Source: Novosphingobium sp. (GTDB lineage Bacteria; Pseudomonadota; Alphaproteobacteria; Sphingomonadales; Sphingomonadaceae). From it: a DNA stretch of 13,964 nucleotides. Of this stretch, positions 1 to 7,058 are shown piece after piece. Position 1 is the first letter of the stretch; every line of letters starts with the position of its first letter. The notes under the pieces were generated by a model that did not search any database, had not been told where the DNA came from, and was given only the letters and a program-made list of their open reading frames with translations. The stretch lies in the NCBI GenBank assembly GCA_021299075.1, contig JAJTFU010000038.1, positions 1 through 13,964 of the forward strand, written 5' to 3'. The position numbers and the translations under genes are program-made.

Positions 1-653
1 TCGGGCAATTGCTCGAGCTTGACGAGGAGCAGTTCGAGCCGCGCCACCGCGAGGCGCTGAACCAGATCATGAAGGCCGGGCGGCACCTGCTCTCGCTGAT
101 CAACGACCTGCTCGACATTTCCAGCATCGAAGCCGGCGGGGCCGAGCTCAACATGGAGCCGATCGACCTGGGCGAGCTGCTGCAAGAGGTCCACAGCCTG
201 GCCGCACCGATTGTCGCCACGGCCGGTCTGAAATTCGTGCTGGAGCATCCCGAAGAGCCACTGGTAGCCTGGGCCGACCGGCGCCGGGTGATCCAGGTCA
301 TGCTCAACCTCGTCTCCAACGCCGCCAAGTACAACCGCACCGGTTCGCAAGTGCGCCTCGCCTGCCAGACCCGTGGCCGCGATATCCGGGTCGAAGTGGA
401 AGACGATGGCGAGGGTGTGGATAGCACCGAGGTTTCGCGCCTGTTCACGCCGTTCGACCGGCTTGGGCAGCAGAACCGGGCCAAGGTGGACGGCACCGGC
501 CTGGGTCTTGCCCTGTCCAAGCGGCTGGTGGAATCGATGGGCGGGCAGATCGGTTTCGAAGCGCCGGAACAGGGTGCGCGGTTCTGGTTCACGCTGCCCA
601 CAAGGGCCCCGCAGCGCGCCAGCAAGCGCAAGGCAGAACAGCAGGCAACATGA
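1..653 (+). CDS. Sensor histidine kinase, C-terminal part (5' end outside the window)
   Basis: This is the carboxy half of a two-component sensor kinase, which autophosphorylates on a histidine and passes the phosphate to a response regulator. The reading frame is open from base 3, so the gene begins before the window. Residues are numbered from the codon at base 3. The start (GQLLELD) looks like the sequence just after an H-box, so the phospho-accepting His is off the left edge. A second dimerisation helix covers about residues 14-44 (GRHLLSLINDLLDISSIEAG). The ATPase domain is complete: N-box with N102 and N106 (MLNLVSNAAKYN), G1 box DDGEG at about 134-138, F-box LFTPFDRLG, and G2 box GTGLG at about 164-168. 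The gene ends in an ATGA overlap with the next gene, so the two are probably co-translated partners. The sensory input cannot be judged because the N-terminal domains are missing. Confidence 0.93.
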   Translation, partial: GQLLELDEEQFEPRHREALNQIMKAGRHLLSLINDLLDISSIEAGGAELNMEPIDLGELLQEVHSLAAPIVATAGLKFVLEHPEEPLVAWADRRRVIQVMLNLVSNAAKYNRTGSQVRLACQTRGRDIRVEVEDDGEGVDSTEVSRLFTPFDRLGQQNRAKVDGTGLGLALSKRLVESMGGQIGFEAPEQGARFWFTLPTRAPQRASKRKAEQQAT

Positions 654-1087
654 GCGTAAACCTGATCGACAGCACGGAAATCCGCGCGCGCCGGATCCTG
701 ATCGTCGATGACGAGGACGCGACCGTCCTGCTGCTGGCCAGCGTGCTGGAGCGCGAAGGCTATGCCGACATTCACACCATCACCGATCCGACCACGGCGC
801 TGGAGGCCTATGTGCGGCTGGAGCCCGACCTGGTGCTGCTCGACCTGATGATGCCAGAGGTGGACGGGTTCCAGTTGCTCGAAGCGTTCAAGCGCCATGA
901 CCGCGCCGACGAATTCCGCCCGGTGCTGGTGCTGACCGCCGACAGCACGATCGCCGCCCGCCGCCGCGCGCTGGCGCTGGGGGCCAAGGACTTTGTCTCC
1001 AAACCCTTCGACGTGATCGAGATCGCGCTGCGGATCGCCAACCTGCTGGAAACCCGGATCCTCTATCATCGGCTGCGCGGCGACTGA
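650..1087 (+). CDS. Single-domain (CheY-like receiver) response regulator
   Basis: This 145-residue protein is a receiver domain with no output domain, probably the phosphate acceptor of the kinase it overlaps. All the usual receiver residues are present: acidic pair D20-D21 (LIVDDED), phospho-acceptor D65 (LVLLDLMMPEVDG), T96 (VLVLTAD) and K118 (VSKPFD). The ATG lies inside the kinase stop (ATGA), which supports this start although the ribosome-binding site is weak. The C-terminal helix (IANLLETRILYHRL) resembles the linker found in RpfG-type receivers before an HD-GYP domain, but here the protein stops. It could therefore be a natural phosphorelay receiver or a shortened relative of such regulators. 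The gene ends only nine bases from the end of the convergent GH42 pseudogene. No target can be inferred from the neighbours. Confidence 0.92.
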   Translation: MSVNLIDSTEIRARRILIVDDEDATVLLLASVLEREGYADIHTITDPTTALEAYVRLEPDLVLLDLMMPEVDGFQLLEAFKRHDRADEFRPVLVLTADSTIAARRRALALGAKDFVSKPFDVIEIALRIANLLETRILYHRLRGD

Positions 1088-1096
1088 GCGCTCGTC

Positions 1097-2794
1097 TCAG
1101 GCCAGTACGGCGACGCCCCCAGGCTCCAGGCAAGCCTCGCCCAGCACCAGCTGGCCGCCAAGGTCGGTTGGCAAGTTGGCCGGCTGCGCCGAATAATTGA
1201 ACACAAAGGTGTGCTGGCCCGCCCGCCGCACCCGCAGTCCCGCCGGCAAGGTGCAAGTGGCCAGCCCCGCGTCGGCCGCCGCCCGGGCCATGACGATCCG
1301 CGCGAGCTCAGCCGTTGGCCAGGCCGCCAGGTAGCGCCGATTGCCATCTCGCCAGACTGCCACCGCGCCATCCTGTGCCGCCAGTTCGGCTTCGGCATCG
1401 GTTTCCAGGTGCTCGAGCCAGCGTTCAATCGCAAAGTCACCGCCCGGGTGCGTGAGCCCGGGCCGCAGGCTCTCGACCCGCACCACCTTGGCCGGGAACA
1501 GCGCGCCCGGCGGCAAGCCAGCGGGAATCGCGAACTCATCGGTCCGGCTGCCTGAGCGCGGCCCGATCACGACCTGACCGTCGAAAGGGGATGACGCACA
1601 GCGCATAGCCATCGAGCGGAGCCCCTGGGGGAAGGATATCGATATCAAGCCCCAGCTCGCGCAGCGCCGTATAGCAATCGAACGTGGCCCACAGTGCCGA
1701 GAGTCCTTGGCCCTGGGGCTGGATTCCAGTCACCCAGTCCGCCTCATAGGAAAAGATCAGCGCGACACTTTTGGGCGGCGCGCCGGGCGGCCCGAGCCGG
1801 TCGATATCCTGTTTGGCCTGGGCGGCCTCGGCGAGCGCGGGGGCAGGCTCGCTATCGGGCCGCAGCAGGCCGGCATGGAGCTGCTCCTGCCCGAAGGGGG
1901 CCTGGCGCCAGCGGAAATAGCTGACCAGTTCCGCACCGTGAGCCATGGCCTCCAGCGTCCAGAGCCGCACCATCCCCGGCAGCGGCGCGGGGTTGTGGCG
2001 CGCCCAGTTGACCGGGCCGGGCTGCTGCTCAAGCACCCACCAGCGGCCGCCGCGCGTGCAGCCGCGATAGAGATCGTGATGGAAGGCGGCGATGTCCGGA
2101 TGGCCCTGGCGGGCATAGGCCAGCTTGTCTGCCTCGCTGAAGCGGAAGCTGTCCAGGAAGCCCAGCGGGTAGCTGTCCCAGCCTACAGCATCGAGGTCTT
2201 CGGCCACCTTGTGGTGATCGAATTCGGTGAAGAAGCCCATGTAGTTGTGGACGATGTCGCGTCCGGGCGAAAGCTCGCGCAGGATCTGGACCTGGCTGTG
2301 GTTGAACGCCACGACTTCGTCAGAGGCAAAGCGGCGGAAGGCTAGCCAGTGCGCTGGGTTTGCCTCGGTCACGGTCAGGTTAGGCAGATCAATCTCTTCG
2401 GATGTCGGCCATAGCGTTCGGCCACGGCACGGGTGATGCGGGCGGCTTCGGAACGGTAGCCACGATGGCTAAAGCAGTAATGTCTGCGTGAACCGAACCC
2501 ACGCGGGCGGCCCTCCGCATCGATTGACACCATATCCGGCATCTTGTCGACCAGCCACTTGGGCGGGGTCGCCGTTGGTGTGCCGAGGATCACCTCCAGC
2601 CCGGCGGCATGAAGCGTGTCGATCGCCCGGTCGAGCCAGCCCCAATCGAACCGGCCAGGTTCCGGCTCGATCCGGCTCCAGGCGAACTCCCCGATCCGGA
2701 CTTGCTTCAGACCGGTTTCTGCCATCCGGAGGGCATCCTCGGCCCAAAGATGTTCGGGCCAGTGCTCGGGATAGTAGCAAGTTCCAAGCTTCAT
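1097..2794 (-). pseudogene. Broken GH42 beta-galactosidase gene (two deletions with frameshifts)
   Basis: GH42 enzymes hydrolyse terminal beta-galactosides. Three consecutive fragments in different frames together match one family member. Fragment 1 starts at ATG 2794 with MKLGTCYYPEHWPE and runs to RYGRHPK near base 2396. Fragment 2 resumes at base 2393 with IDLPNLTVTEANPAHW and holds the nucleophile region (WWVLEQQPGPVNWARHNP); it ends near base 1587 at LDGYALCVIP. Fragment 3 resumes at base 1582 with DGQVVIGPRSGSRTDEF and runs to the stop at 1097. At 2394-2398 the text jumps from the HP of the usual HPxVIGWQTDNE segment to a point some 60 residues further on, so the acid/base Glu in the NE motif is gone. 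At about 1583-1589 some 15-20 residues appear to be missing. Neither loss preserves frame. Little other decay is visible, so the inactivation is recent or the junctions are assembly errors. The deletion sizes are estimated from memory of the family. Confidence 0.9.
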
Positions 2795-2879
2795 GATTCA
2801 TCTGTCCAAACTTGTCGCGGGAATTTGATTGGGCTGCCCTTGCCCTTCCTGTTCAGGAGAGGCAGATCGCTTAAAGACG

Positions 2880-2910
2880 ATTGTTACAATTCGCTGTCGC
2901 CCGTCGTAAT
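2880..2910 (+). promoter_or_regulatory. Candidate TetR promoter with overlapping 11-bp palindrome
   Basis: The perfect palindrome ATTGTTACAAT (5-bp arms, one-base centre) occupies 2880-2890. It overlaps a possible -35 element TTGTTA (2881-2886), which is followed after 18 bases by a possible -10 element CGTAAT (2905-2910). Each hexamer matches the sigma-70 consensus at four of six positions. A palindrome over the -35 region of a tetR-type gene is what autorepression would look like. This is inference from position and symmetry only. Confidence 0.3.
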
Positions 2911-2946
2911 CTTGGGTCAGCGTGCGCGATCAGGGGTTTCAAGAGC

Positions 2947-3612
2947 ATGTCGGGCGCAGTGAACAGAGCCAAGCCGAAGACGCAGAAGCGGGTTCGCCTT
3001 GCCCCAAAGGAGCGGCAGACCCTGATCCTTGATCACGTCGCCGAGATCGTGGCACGCGAGGGCGTTTCCGCGCTGTCGATGGATCGGATCGGGCGTGAAG
3101 CCGGAATCAGCAAGTCTCTGGTGTACAATTACTTCCCTAACGTCACCGATCTGCTCCGGCAGTTGTTGCAAAGAGAATGGCGGCGGCTGCGGCGGCTCCA
3201 GGCCGAGGCTGCCGACCGGGCTGATACCTTCGAAGGCCTGGTGCGTGCGGTTACCCATGTCTACCTCAAGTACATTGACGAGCGCGGGATGTTGATCGAG
3301 CGCCTTCAAGCTGAACCTTCTGTTTCGGCGATCCATGACCCGACCGAATTCGGCAGAGACACAGCGGTAGGCTATCTGGCCGAGATCGTCACCGATCATT
3401 TCAATCTGCCCCCGGAGATCGCCAAGGCTGCGACCGACATCAGCTTTGGCCTCCCTGCGGCTGCCGGTGCCTATCTGCTCCAACGCAAACTCAGCCGCGA
3501 AGCGCTGGAAGACCTGACGGTGACCATGATCCTGGGCACGCTCAACGAGATCGAGCGGGAATACACTACCCGCCTGCGGCCCATCCGGCGCACCCGTCCG
3601 AAACCATCGTGA
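2947..3612 (+). CDS. TetR/AcrR-family transcriptional regulator
   Basis: The 221-residue protein is a one-component repressor: an N-terminal helix-turn-helix binds an operator and the C-terminal helical domain senses a ligand. The DNA-binding part is clear at about residues 21-75, with the helix-turn-helix near 42-62 (SALSMDRIGREAGISKSLVY) followed by the usual YF..tDLL. The rest is helical and weakly conserved, and the protein ends in an Arg/Lys/Pro-rich tail. The ATG at 2947 was chosen; the same frame is open upstream to a TTG at 2881, but those 22 residues do not look like TetR sequence. The stop lies three bases from the stop of the convergent Coq4-like gene. Being next to the catabolic block, it is the best candidate regulator of that block; the ligand is unknown. 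Confidence 0.93.
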   Translation: MSGAVNRAKPKTQKRVRLAPKERQTLILDHVAEIVAREGVSALSMDRIGREAGISKSLVYNYFPNVTDLLRQLLQREWRRLRRLQAEAADRADTFEGLVRAVTHVYLKYIDERGMLIERLQAEPSVSAIHDPTEFGRDTAVGYLAEIVTDHFNLPPEIAKAATDISFGLPAAAGAYLLQRKLSREALEDLTVTMILGTLNEIEREYTTRLRPIRRTRPKPS

Positions 3613-3615
3613 AGC

Positions 3616-4362
3616 TCAAGCCGCTGATCGGAGCAACTCTGGCGTCCGTTCAGTGGGGGTGTCCGCGATCGTACAGGGTTCTCGGAGCAATCCATACTCG
3701 GCCCGAAGTGCGTCAAGCGGCTCACCAAGGCGATGTTCGAACTTCACGAACTGCACGCTGCGGGAACGACGACCCAGGCTCCAGCCATCGGTGATCGCAT
3801 CCATCGCTGGCTTGATCAGGTGCGGATCGACCAGTGTCATGTGGCCGGTGACAACGGCAATCCACATCGCGGCATAGGGATAGTCCATCTGGGCCAGCTG
3901 GAAGGCCTGGATCGCGAGCTCGCCCAAGGGCGTGGCCGGATAACCGGTCAGGACATGATGAAAGTCATGCGTCTGAAACCCGCGCAACACCTTGTAGGCC
4001 AGCGCCGCTGGCATGCGGTCGATCTTGCCGCTGCGCAGCAGTTCATCGTGCCGCGTCCGGTAACCAGCCGCCAGATGCTCGACCAGGTTATTGTCGACCA
4101 TGAAGGCGCGATAGGCATGTCCGAGCGTGCCCAGACCGTAGTGATCTAACGAAGCCAGTCGGAAATCCGGTGCCAGCCATCCTTCGCGGGCCAGCGGTCC
4201 GTGCTCAGGGTGGTCAAGGATCGCCGCTTCGTACTTGGCGATTGCATCGGCGGGGGCCGTTTCCCACCATTCGTTGAACAGCCAGTCGATTCCGTGCGTG
4301 TAGAAGTTGTCGATGCTCTGCAGGAATTTCTCCCCGAAGCTGCGTTCGATCGGTGAAACCAT
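3616..4362 (-). CDS. Coq4-like protein with HDxxHx11E metal motif
   Basis: This 248-residue protein belongs to the Coq4 family. Coq4 is required for ubiquinone synthesis, and recent work assigns it C1 oxidative decarboxylation/hydroxylation of the ring precursor. The diagnostic metal motif is exact: H132-D133-F134-H135-H136, then eleven residues, then E148 (HDFHHVLTGY...GELAIQAF). The following helices (FQLAQMDYPYAAMWIAVVTGHM) are also Coq4-like. There is no signal peptide. The ATG has a strong ribosome-binding site, AGGAGG, five bases upstream. It is the last gene of the minus-strand block, 18 bases after the NAD-type SDR. None of its neighbours looks like a ubiquinone gene, so it probably acts on a pathway intermediate instead (inference). 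An alternative is a duplicate ubiquinone gene caught in the cluster. Confidence 0.85.
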   Translation of the reverse strand: MVSPIERSFGEKFLQSIDNFYTHGIDWLFNEWWETAPADAIAKYEAAILDHPEHGPLAREGWLAPDFRLASLDHYGLGTLGHAYRAFMVDNNLVEHLAAGYRTRHDELLRSGKIDRMPAALAYKVLRGFQTHDFHHVLTGYPATPLGELAIQAFQLAQMDYPYAAMWIAVVTGHMTLVDPHLIKPAMDAITDGWSLGRRSRSVQFVKFEHRLGEPLDALRAEYGLLREPCTIADTPTERTPELLRSAA

Positions 4363-4380
4363 GTCAGCCTCCTGTCCGAA

Positions 4381-5145
4381 TTACTTGGCCAGAGTGCCGC
4401 CATCGACCGGCACTAGCGCGCCGGTCATGAAGGCAGCTCCATCGCTGACCAGGAATGCCAAGACCTCGGCCACTTCCTCTGGCGTACCATAGCGCGCCAT
4501 CGGGATGCCCTGGGCCAGTTGCGGCCGGGCGGCCTCCGGATTGTCGGGCGAAAGACGGCGCTCGAGCTGGAACATCATTTCCGTCGCGGTCGGGCTGGGG
4601 CAGATCGCCAGCACCCGGATCCCGTGCGGCGCCAGCGCGATCGCTGCCGACTTGGTCATCCCGTTCACGGCAAACTTGCTGGCCGTATAGCCAAAGATGT
4701 TGCCGCTGCCGCCAAAGCTCGACACCGATGAAGTATTGACGATCACGCCGCTGCGATTGGCCAGCATGTGCTGGCCAACATGCTTGAGGCCCAGGAAGAC
4801 CCCCTTGACGTTTACCGCCATGATCCGGTCAAATTCCTCCTCCGGATAGTCGAGCGCATTGGCGATCGCGCCCGAGATCCCGGCGTTATTGAACAGGATG
4901 TCGACGCGCTCCCCCAGCGTCAGAGCAAGGTCGATCGCGCGCTGCCAATCCACCGTATTGACGACATCGCCCGCCAGGCTGGCGACCCGGCCGGCGGCCA
5001 GGGCGGCGCTGAAATCAGCCTCTGGCCGATCAAACGCGACCACACTGGCACCGCCGGCGCAAAGGCGCTCGACGGCGGCCAGGCCGATCCCGCGGGCTGC
5101 CCCGGTGACGATGGCTACGCGATTGGCAAGCGATTGATCAGGCAT
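4381..5145 (-). CDS. SDR-family oxidoreductase, NAD-type signature
   Basis: This 254-residue classical short-chain dehydrogenase/reductase interconverts an alcohol and a ketone, or a dihydrodiol and a catechol, using a nicotinamide cofactor. Visible motifs are the glycine-rich TGAARGIG (14-21), NNAG (86-89), N112, and the catalytic S140, Y153 and K157 (YTASK). D39 at the end of the second strand favours NAD(H), which suggests oxidation. The C-terminus (MTGALVPVDGGTLAK) is normal for the family. ATG 5145 was chosen because AAAGGAA lies about nine bases upstream and the protein then begins MPDQSLANRVAIVTG; the upstream extension of the frame is unlike an SDR. It sits five bases after the alpha/beta hydrolase stop, so it is in the same transcript. 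The substrate is unknown. Confidence 0.93.
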   Translation of the reverse strand: MPDQSLANRVAIVTGAARGIGLAAVERLCAGGASVVAFDRPEADFSAALAAGRVASLAGDVVNTVDWQRAIDLALTLGERVDILFNNAGISGAIANALDYPEEEFDRIMAVNVKGVFLGLKHVGQHMLANRSGVIVNTSSVSSFGGSGNIFGYTASKFAVNGMTKSAAIALAPHGIRVLAICPSPTATEMMFQLERRLSPDNPEAARPQLAQGIPMARYGTPEEVAEVLAFLVSDGAAFMTGALVPVDGGTLAK

Positions 5146-5150
5146 GGGCG

Positions 5151-6086
5151 CTAGTTCCTTTGAAGGGCAGGGATCGGATGCTGGGTGAGGAAGTCGGCAA
5201 TCAGCCCTGCACAGGCATCGGGCGCGTCGCGCTGCGGGACATGGCCGGCATCGGGCAGGTGGACGACGGTGCAATCCGGGCAGACTGCCGCGATGGCATC
5301 GGCCATCGCGGGAACGAAGACAGTGTCGCGATCACCCCAGATAACCAGCACCGGGCAGTCTATCGAGTCATGCCGGATCGTCGTTCCAGCCCGATCGGGC
5401 GCGACATCCGGGGCCGGGACATCGAACGGTGCCGCCCGATACCAGGCCAGCATCGCCTGCCACACACCGGGTTGAGTCCAGGCCTCGCGGTAGATCGCGA
5501 TATCGGCCTCGCTCAGCAAGCCGCGCTGCCGCGGATCACCCAGGAAGCGCTCGATCAGAATTTCGACATTGGCCTCGCAGAAAATGGCATCGGCCTCGGG
5601 AGAACGCAGCCGGGTGATGTACTGCGAGGCCGCGCGCTGGCCAGGATCGTTCCAGATCATGTCCTGCAGCACGCCCGCAGAAGCGGTGTTAAGCGCCACC
5701 ACGCCGGCAATCAGGTCTGGTCGCTGGGTCGCGAGTGCGAAGGCCAGGACGCCGCCCCAGTCATGGCCACAGACATGAACACGCGGCAATTCCAGTGCCT
5801 CAAGCAAGCTGGTCAGGTCGGCGACAAGCTGATCCATGGTGTAGGCCTCCACCCCGTCCGGCCGGGTGGAATGGCGATAGCCGCGTTGGTCCGGGGCGAT
5901 CATGCGGCAACTGCCGCCCAGCCGTTCTAGCAAGGGACGCCAGACCATCGCGTGATCGGGAAAGCCATGCAGTAGCAGCAGCGGTATACCGGCCCCGTGA
6001 TCGATGACTTGTAGGTCCATGCCATTGGTACTGATCGCCTTGATTTTGGGCGGGGGTGCCAAGCCATGATCGGGGGGCGTCACCAC
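5151..6086 (-). CDS. Alpha/beta hydrolase with Asp nucleophile (epoxide-hydrolase-like)
   Basis: This 311-residue alpha/beta-fold hydrolase has an aspartate nucleophile, as in epoxide hydrolases and haloacid/haloalkane dehalogenases rather than esterases. The oxyanion motif is HGFPD (40-44). The nucleophile elbow is GHDWGG with D109. The likely acid is D254 (IWGDRDTVF) and the base is H282 (DAGHVPQ). In the cap, Y216 in LAWYRA matches the epoxide-binding tyrosine position of epoxide hydrolases, and Y156 could be the second. This favours epoxide opening over dehalogenation, but fluoroacetate-dehalogenase-like activity is possible. There is no signal peptide, so it is cytoplasmic. The start is a GTG (a second GTG follows directly) six bases after the VOC stop, without a clear ribosome-binding site, which suggests translational coupling. 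Confidence 0.88.
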   Translation of the reverse strand: MVTPPDHGLAPPPKIKAISTNGMDLQVIDHGAGIPLLLLHGFPDHAMVWRPLLERLGGSCRMIAPDQRGYRHSTRPDGVEAYTMDQLVADLTSLLEALELPRVHVCGHDWGGVLAFALATQRPDLIAGVVALNTASAGVLQDMIWNDPGQRAASQYITRLRSPEADAIFCEANVEILIERFLGDPRQRGLLSEADIAIYREAWTQPGVWQAMLAWYRAAPFDVPAPDVAPDRAGTTIRHDSIDCPVLVIWGDRDTVFVPAMADAIAAVCPDCTVVHLPDAGHVPQRDAPDACAGLIADFLTQHPIPALQRN

Positions 6087-6092
6087 GTTCGT

Positions 6093-7058
6093 TTAGCCCG
6101 CAGCAGCGGCGCGAAAAGCGATCCGGGCCGCATCGACGGCATGGCCCTCAGGTTCGGCCAGCATGGTCGCAACCGTCAGGCGCGCCTCGGGCCCAGGCTG
6201 CAGAACTTCGAAGATGTTGCCATCAGGATCGCGTCCAAAAAACACCCGGGCCGAGCCAAAGGGATGCGGCGGCGCATGAAGTTCCACGCCCAAAGTCATG
6301 AGCCGGGCATGGTCCGCATCGATATCATCGCTCTCAAAGCACAGGTGGTTCCAGCCAGGTGCAACCGCGTTACGCCGGTCCACAGGCGTTGTGCGGGGCT
6401 GATCGTACTCCCAGAACTCGAGCTCGGCATTGGCCAACCGCAACCAGGCGCCCTTGAACCGAACATCGGCGATCCCCGCGACCACATCGAACTTGTGGTC
6501 AGGACCGAAACTGCCTTGGCGATGCACCGGGCTTCCGGTCAGTAGCGCATAGAAGTTGGCGAGCCGGGAAATATCAGGTGTGACCACGGCCGTATGGGCA
6601 AACCAGGGTCGGCGCGCGGATTGCGGCGCCCAGGGCGTCCCTTCCAGCTCGATCAGGTTATCTTCCGGATCGCGGATATAGACATAGCTGTTGCCGGTTC
6701 CGAGGCCGGCCGGCCGAGCATGAGTGCCAGCACCGGCGGCGACCATGTTGTCATAAAAGCTGTCCGAGATGGCGGTTTGCAAACAGACATGCCTGATCCC
6801 GGCCGCATAGACTGCGCGGTCGGGAGTGTCGGCTTGCTGACCTGCCGCAAATTCGAACAGCTCAAGCCCGCCCAGCGTGCCAATCAGCGAGGCGGCGCGG
6901 GCCGCTGCATTCTCAACCTGGAGCAATGTGCGGTTTTCCGCTGTGTCGGCCACCTCGAAGCGTGAGACCAGCCGGAAGGCCTGGTCAACCGAATAGAACG
7001 CGATCGCCGCGTCGAGATCGCGGACCGAGAGGCCGGTGTGGTGCAGACCAGTGATCAT
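6093..7058 (-). CDS. Two-domain VOC (glyoxalase/extradiol dioxygenase fold) metalloprotein
   Basis: This 321-residue protein consists of two vicinal-oxygen-chelate domains. Both carry a full His/His/Glu metal triad in the usual places: H7, H90 and E137 in domain 1 (HHTGLSV, IRHVCLQ, NLIELEG), and H155, H238 and E284 in domain 2 (AHTAVVT, NHLCFES, NIFEVLQ). The length and two-domain form match type I extradiol dioxygenases, but those keep the metal only in the C-terminal domain and have Tyr ten residues before the last Glu. Here that position is F274 in domain 2 and Y127 in domain 1, so ring cleavage is possible but unproven. Isomerase, epimerase or lyase activity would also fit. The ATG overlaps the transporter stop (ATGA), and GAGGGA lies upstream as a ribosome-binding site. 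Confidence 0.88.
   Translation of the reverse strand: MITGLHHTGLSVRDLDAAIAFYSVDQAFRLVSRFEVADTAENRTLLQVENAAARAASLIGTLGGLELFEFAAGQQADTPDRAVYAAGIRHVCLQTAISDSFYDNMVAAGAGTHARPAGLGTGNSYVYIRDPEDNLIELEGTPWAPQSARRPWFAHTAVVTPDISRLANFYALLTGSPVHRQGSFGPDHKFDVVAGIADVRFKGAWLRLANAELEFWEYDQPRTTPVDRRNAVAPGWNHLCFESDDIDADHARLMTLGVELHAPPHPFGSARVFFGRDPDGNIFEVLQPGPEARLTVATMLAEPEGHAVDAARIAFRAAAAG

Noticed and set aside
1707..2345. 212-codon open frame on the plus strand over the GH42 pseudogene
   Set aside because: The minus strand carries continuous GH42 family sequence; the plus-strand frame is a shadow of it.
2917..3483. 188-codon open frame on the minus strand over the tetR gene
   Set aside because: The plus strand has a clear TetR helix-turn-helix; the antisense product is not family-like.
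5160..5930. 256-codon open frame on the plus strand over the alpha/beta hydrolase
   Set aside because: Antisense to a gene with a full catalytic triad; no domain or initiation signal.
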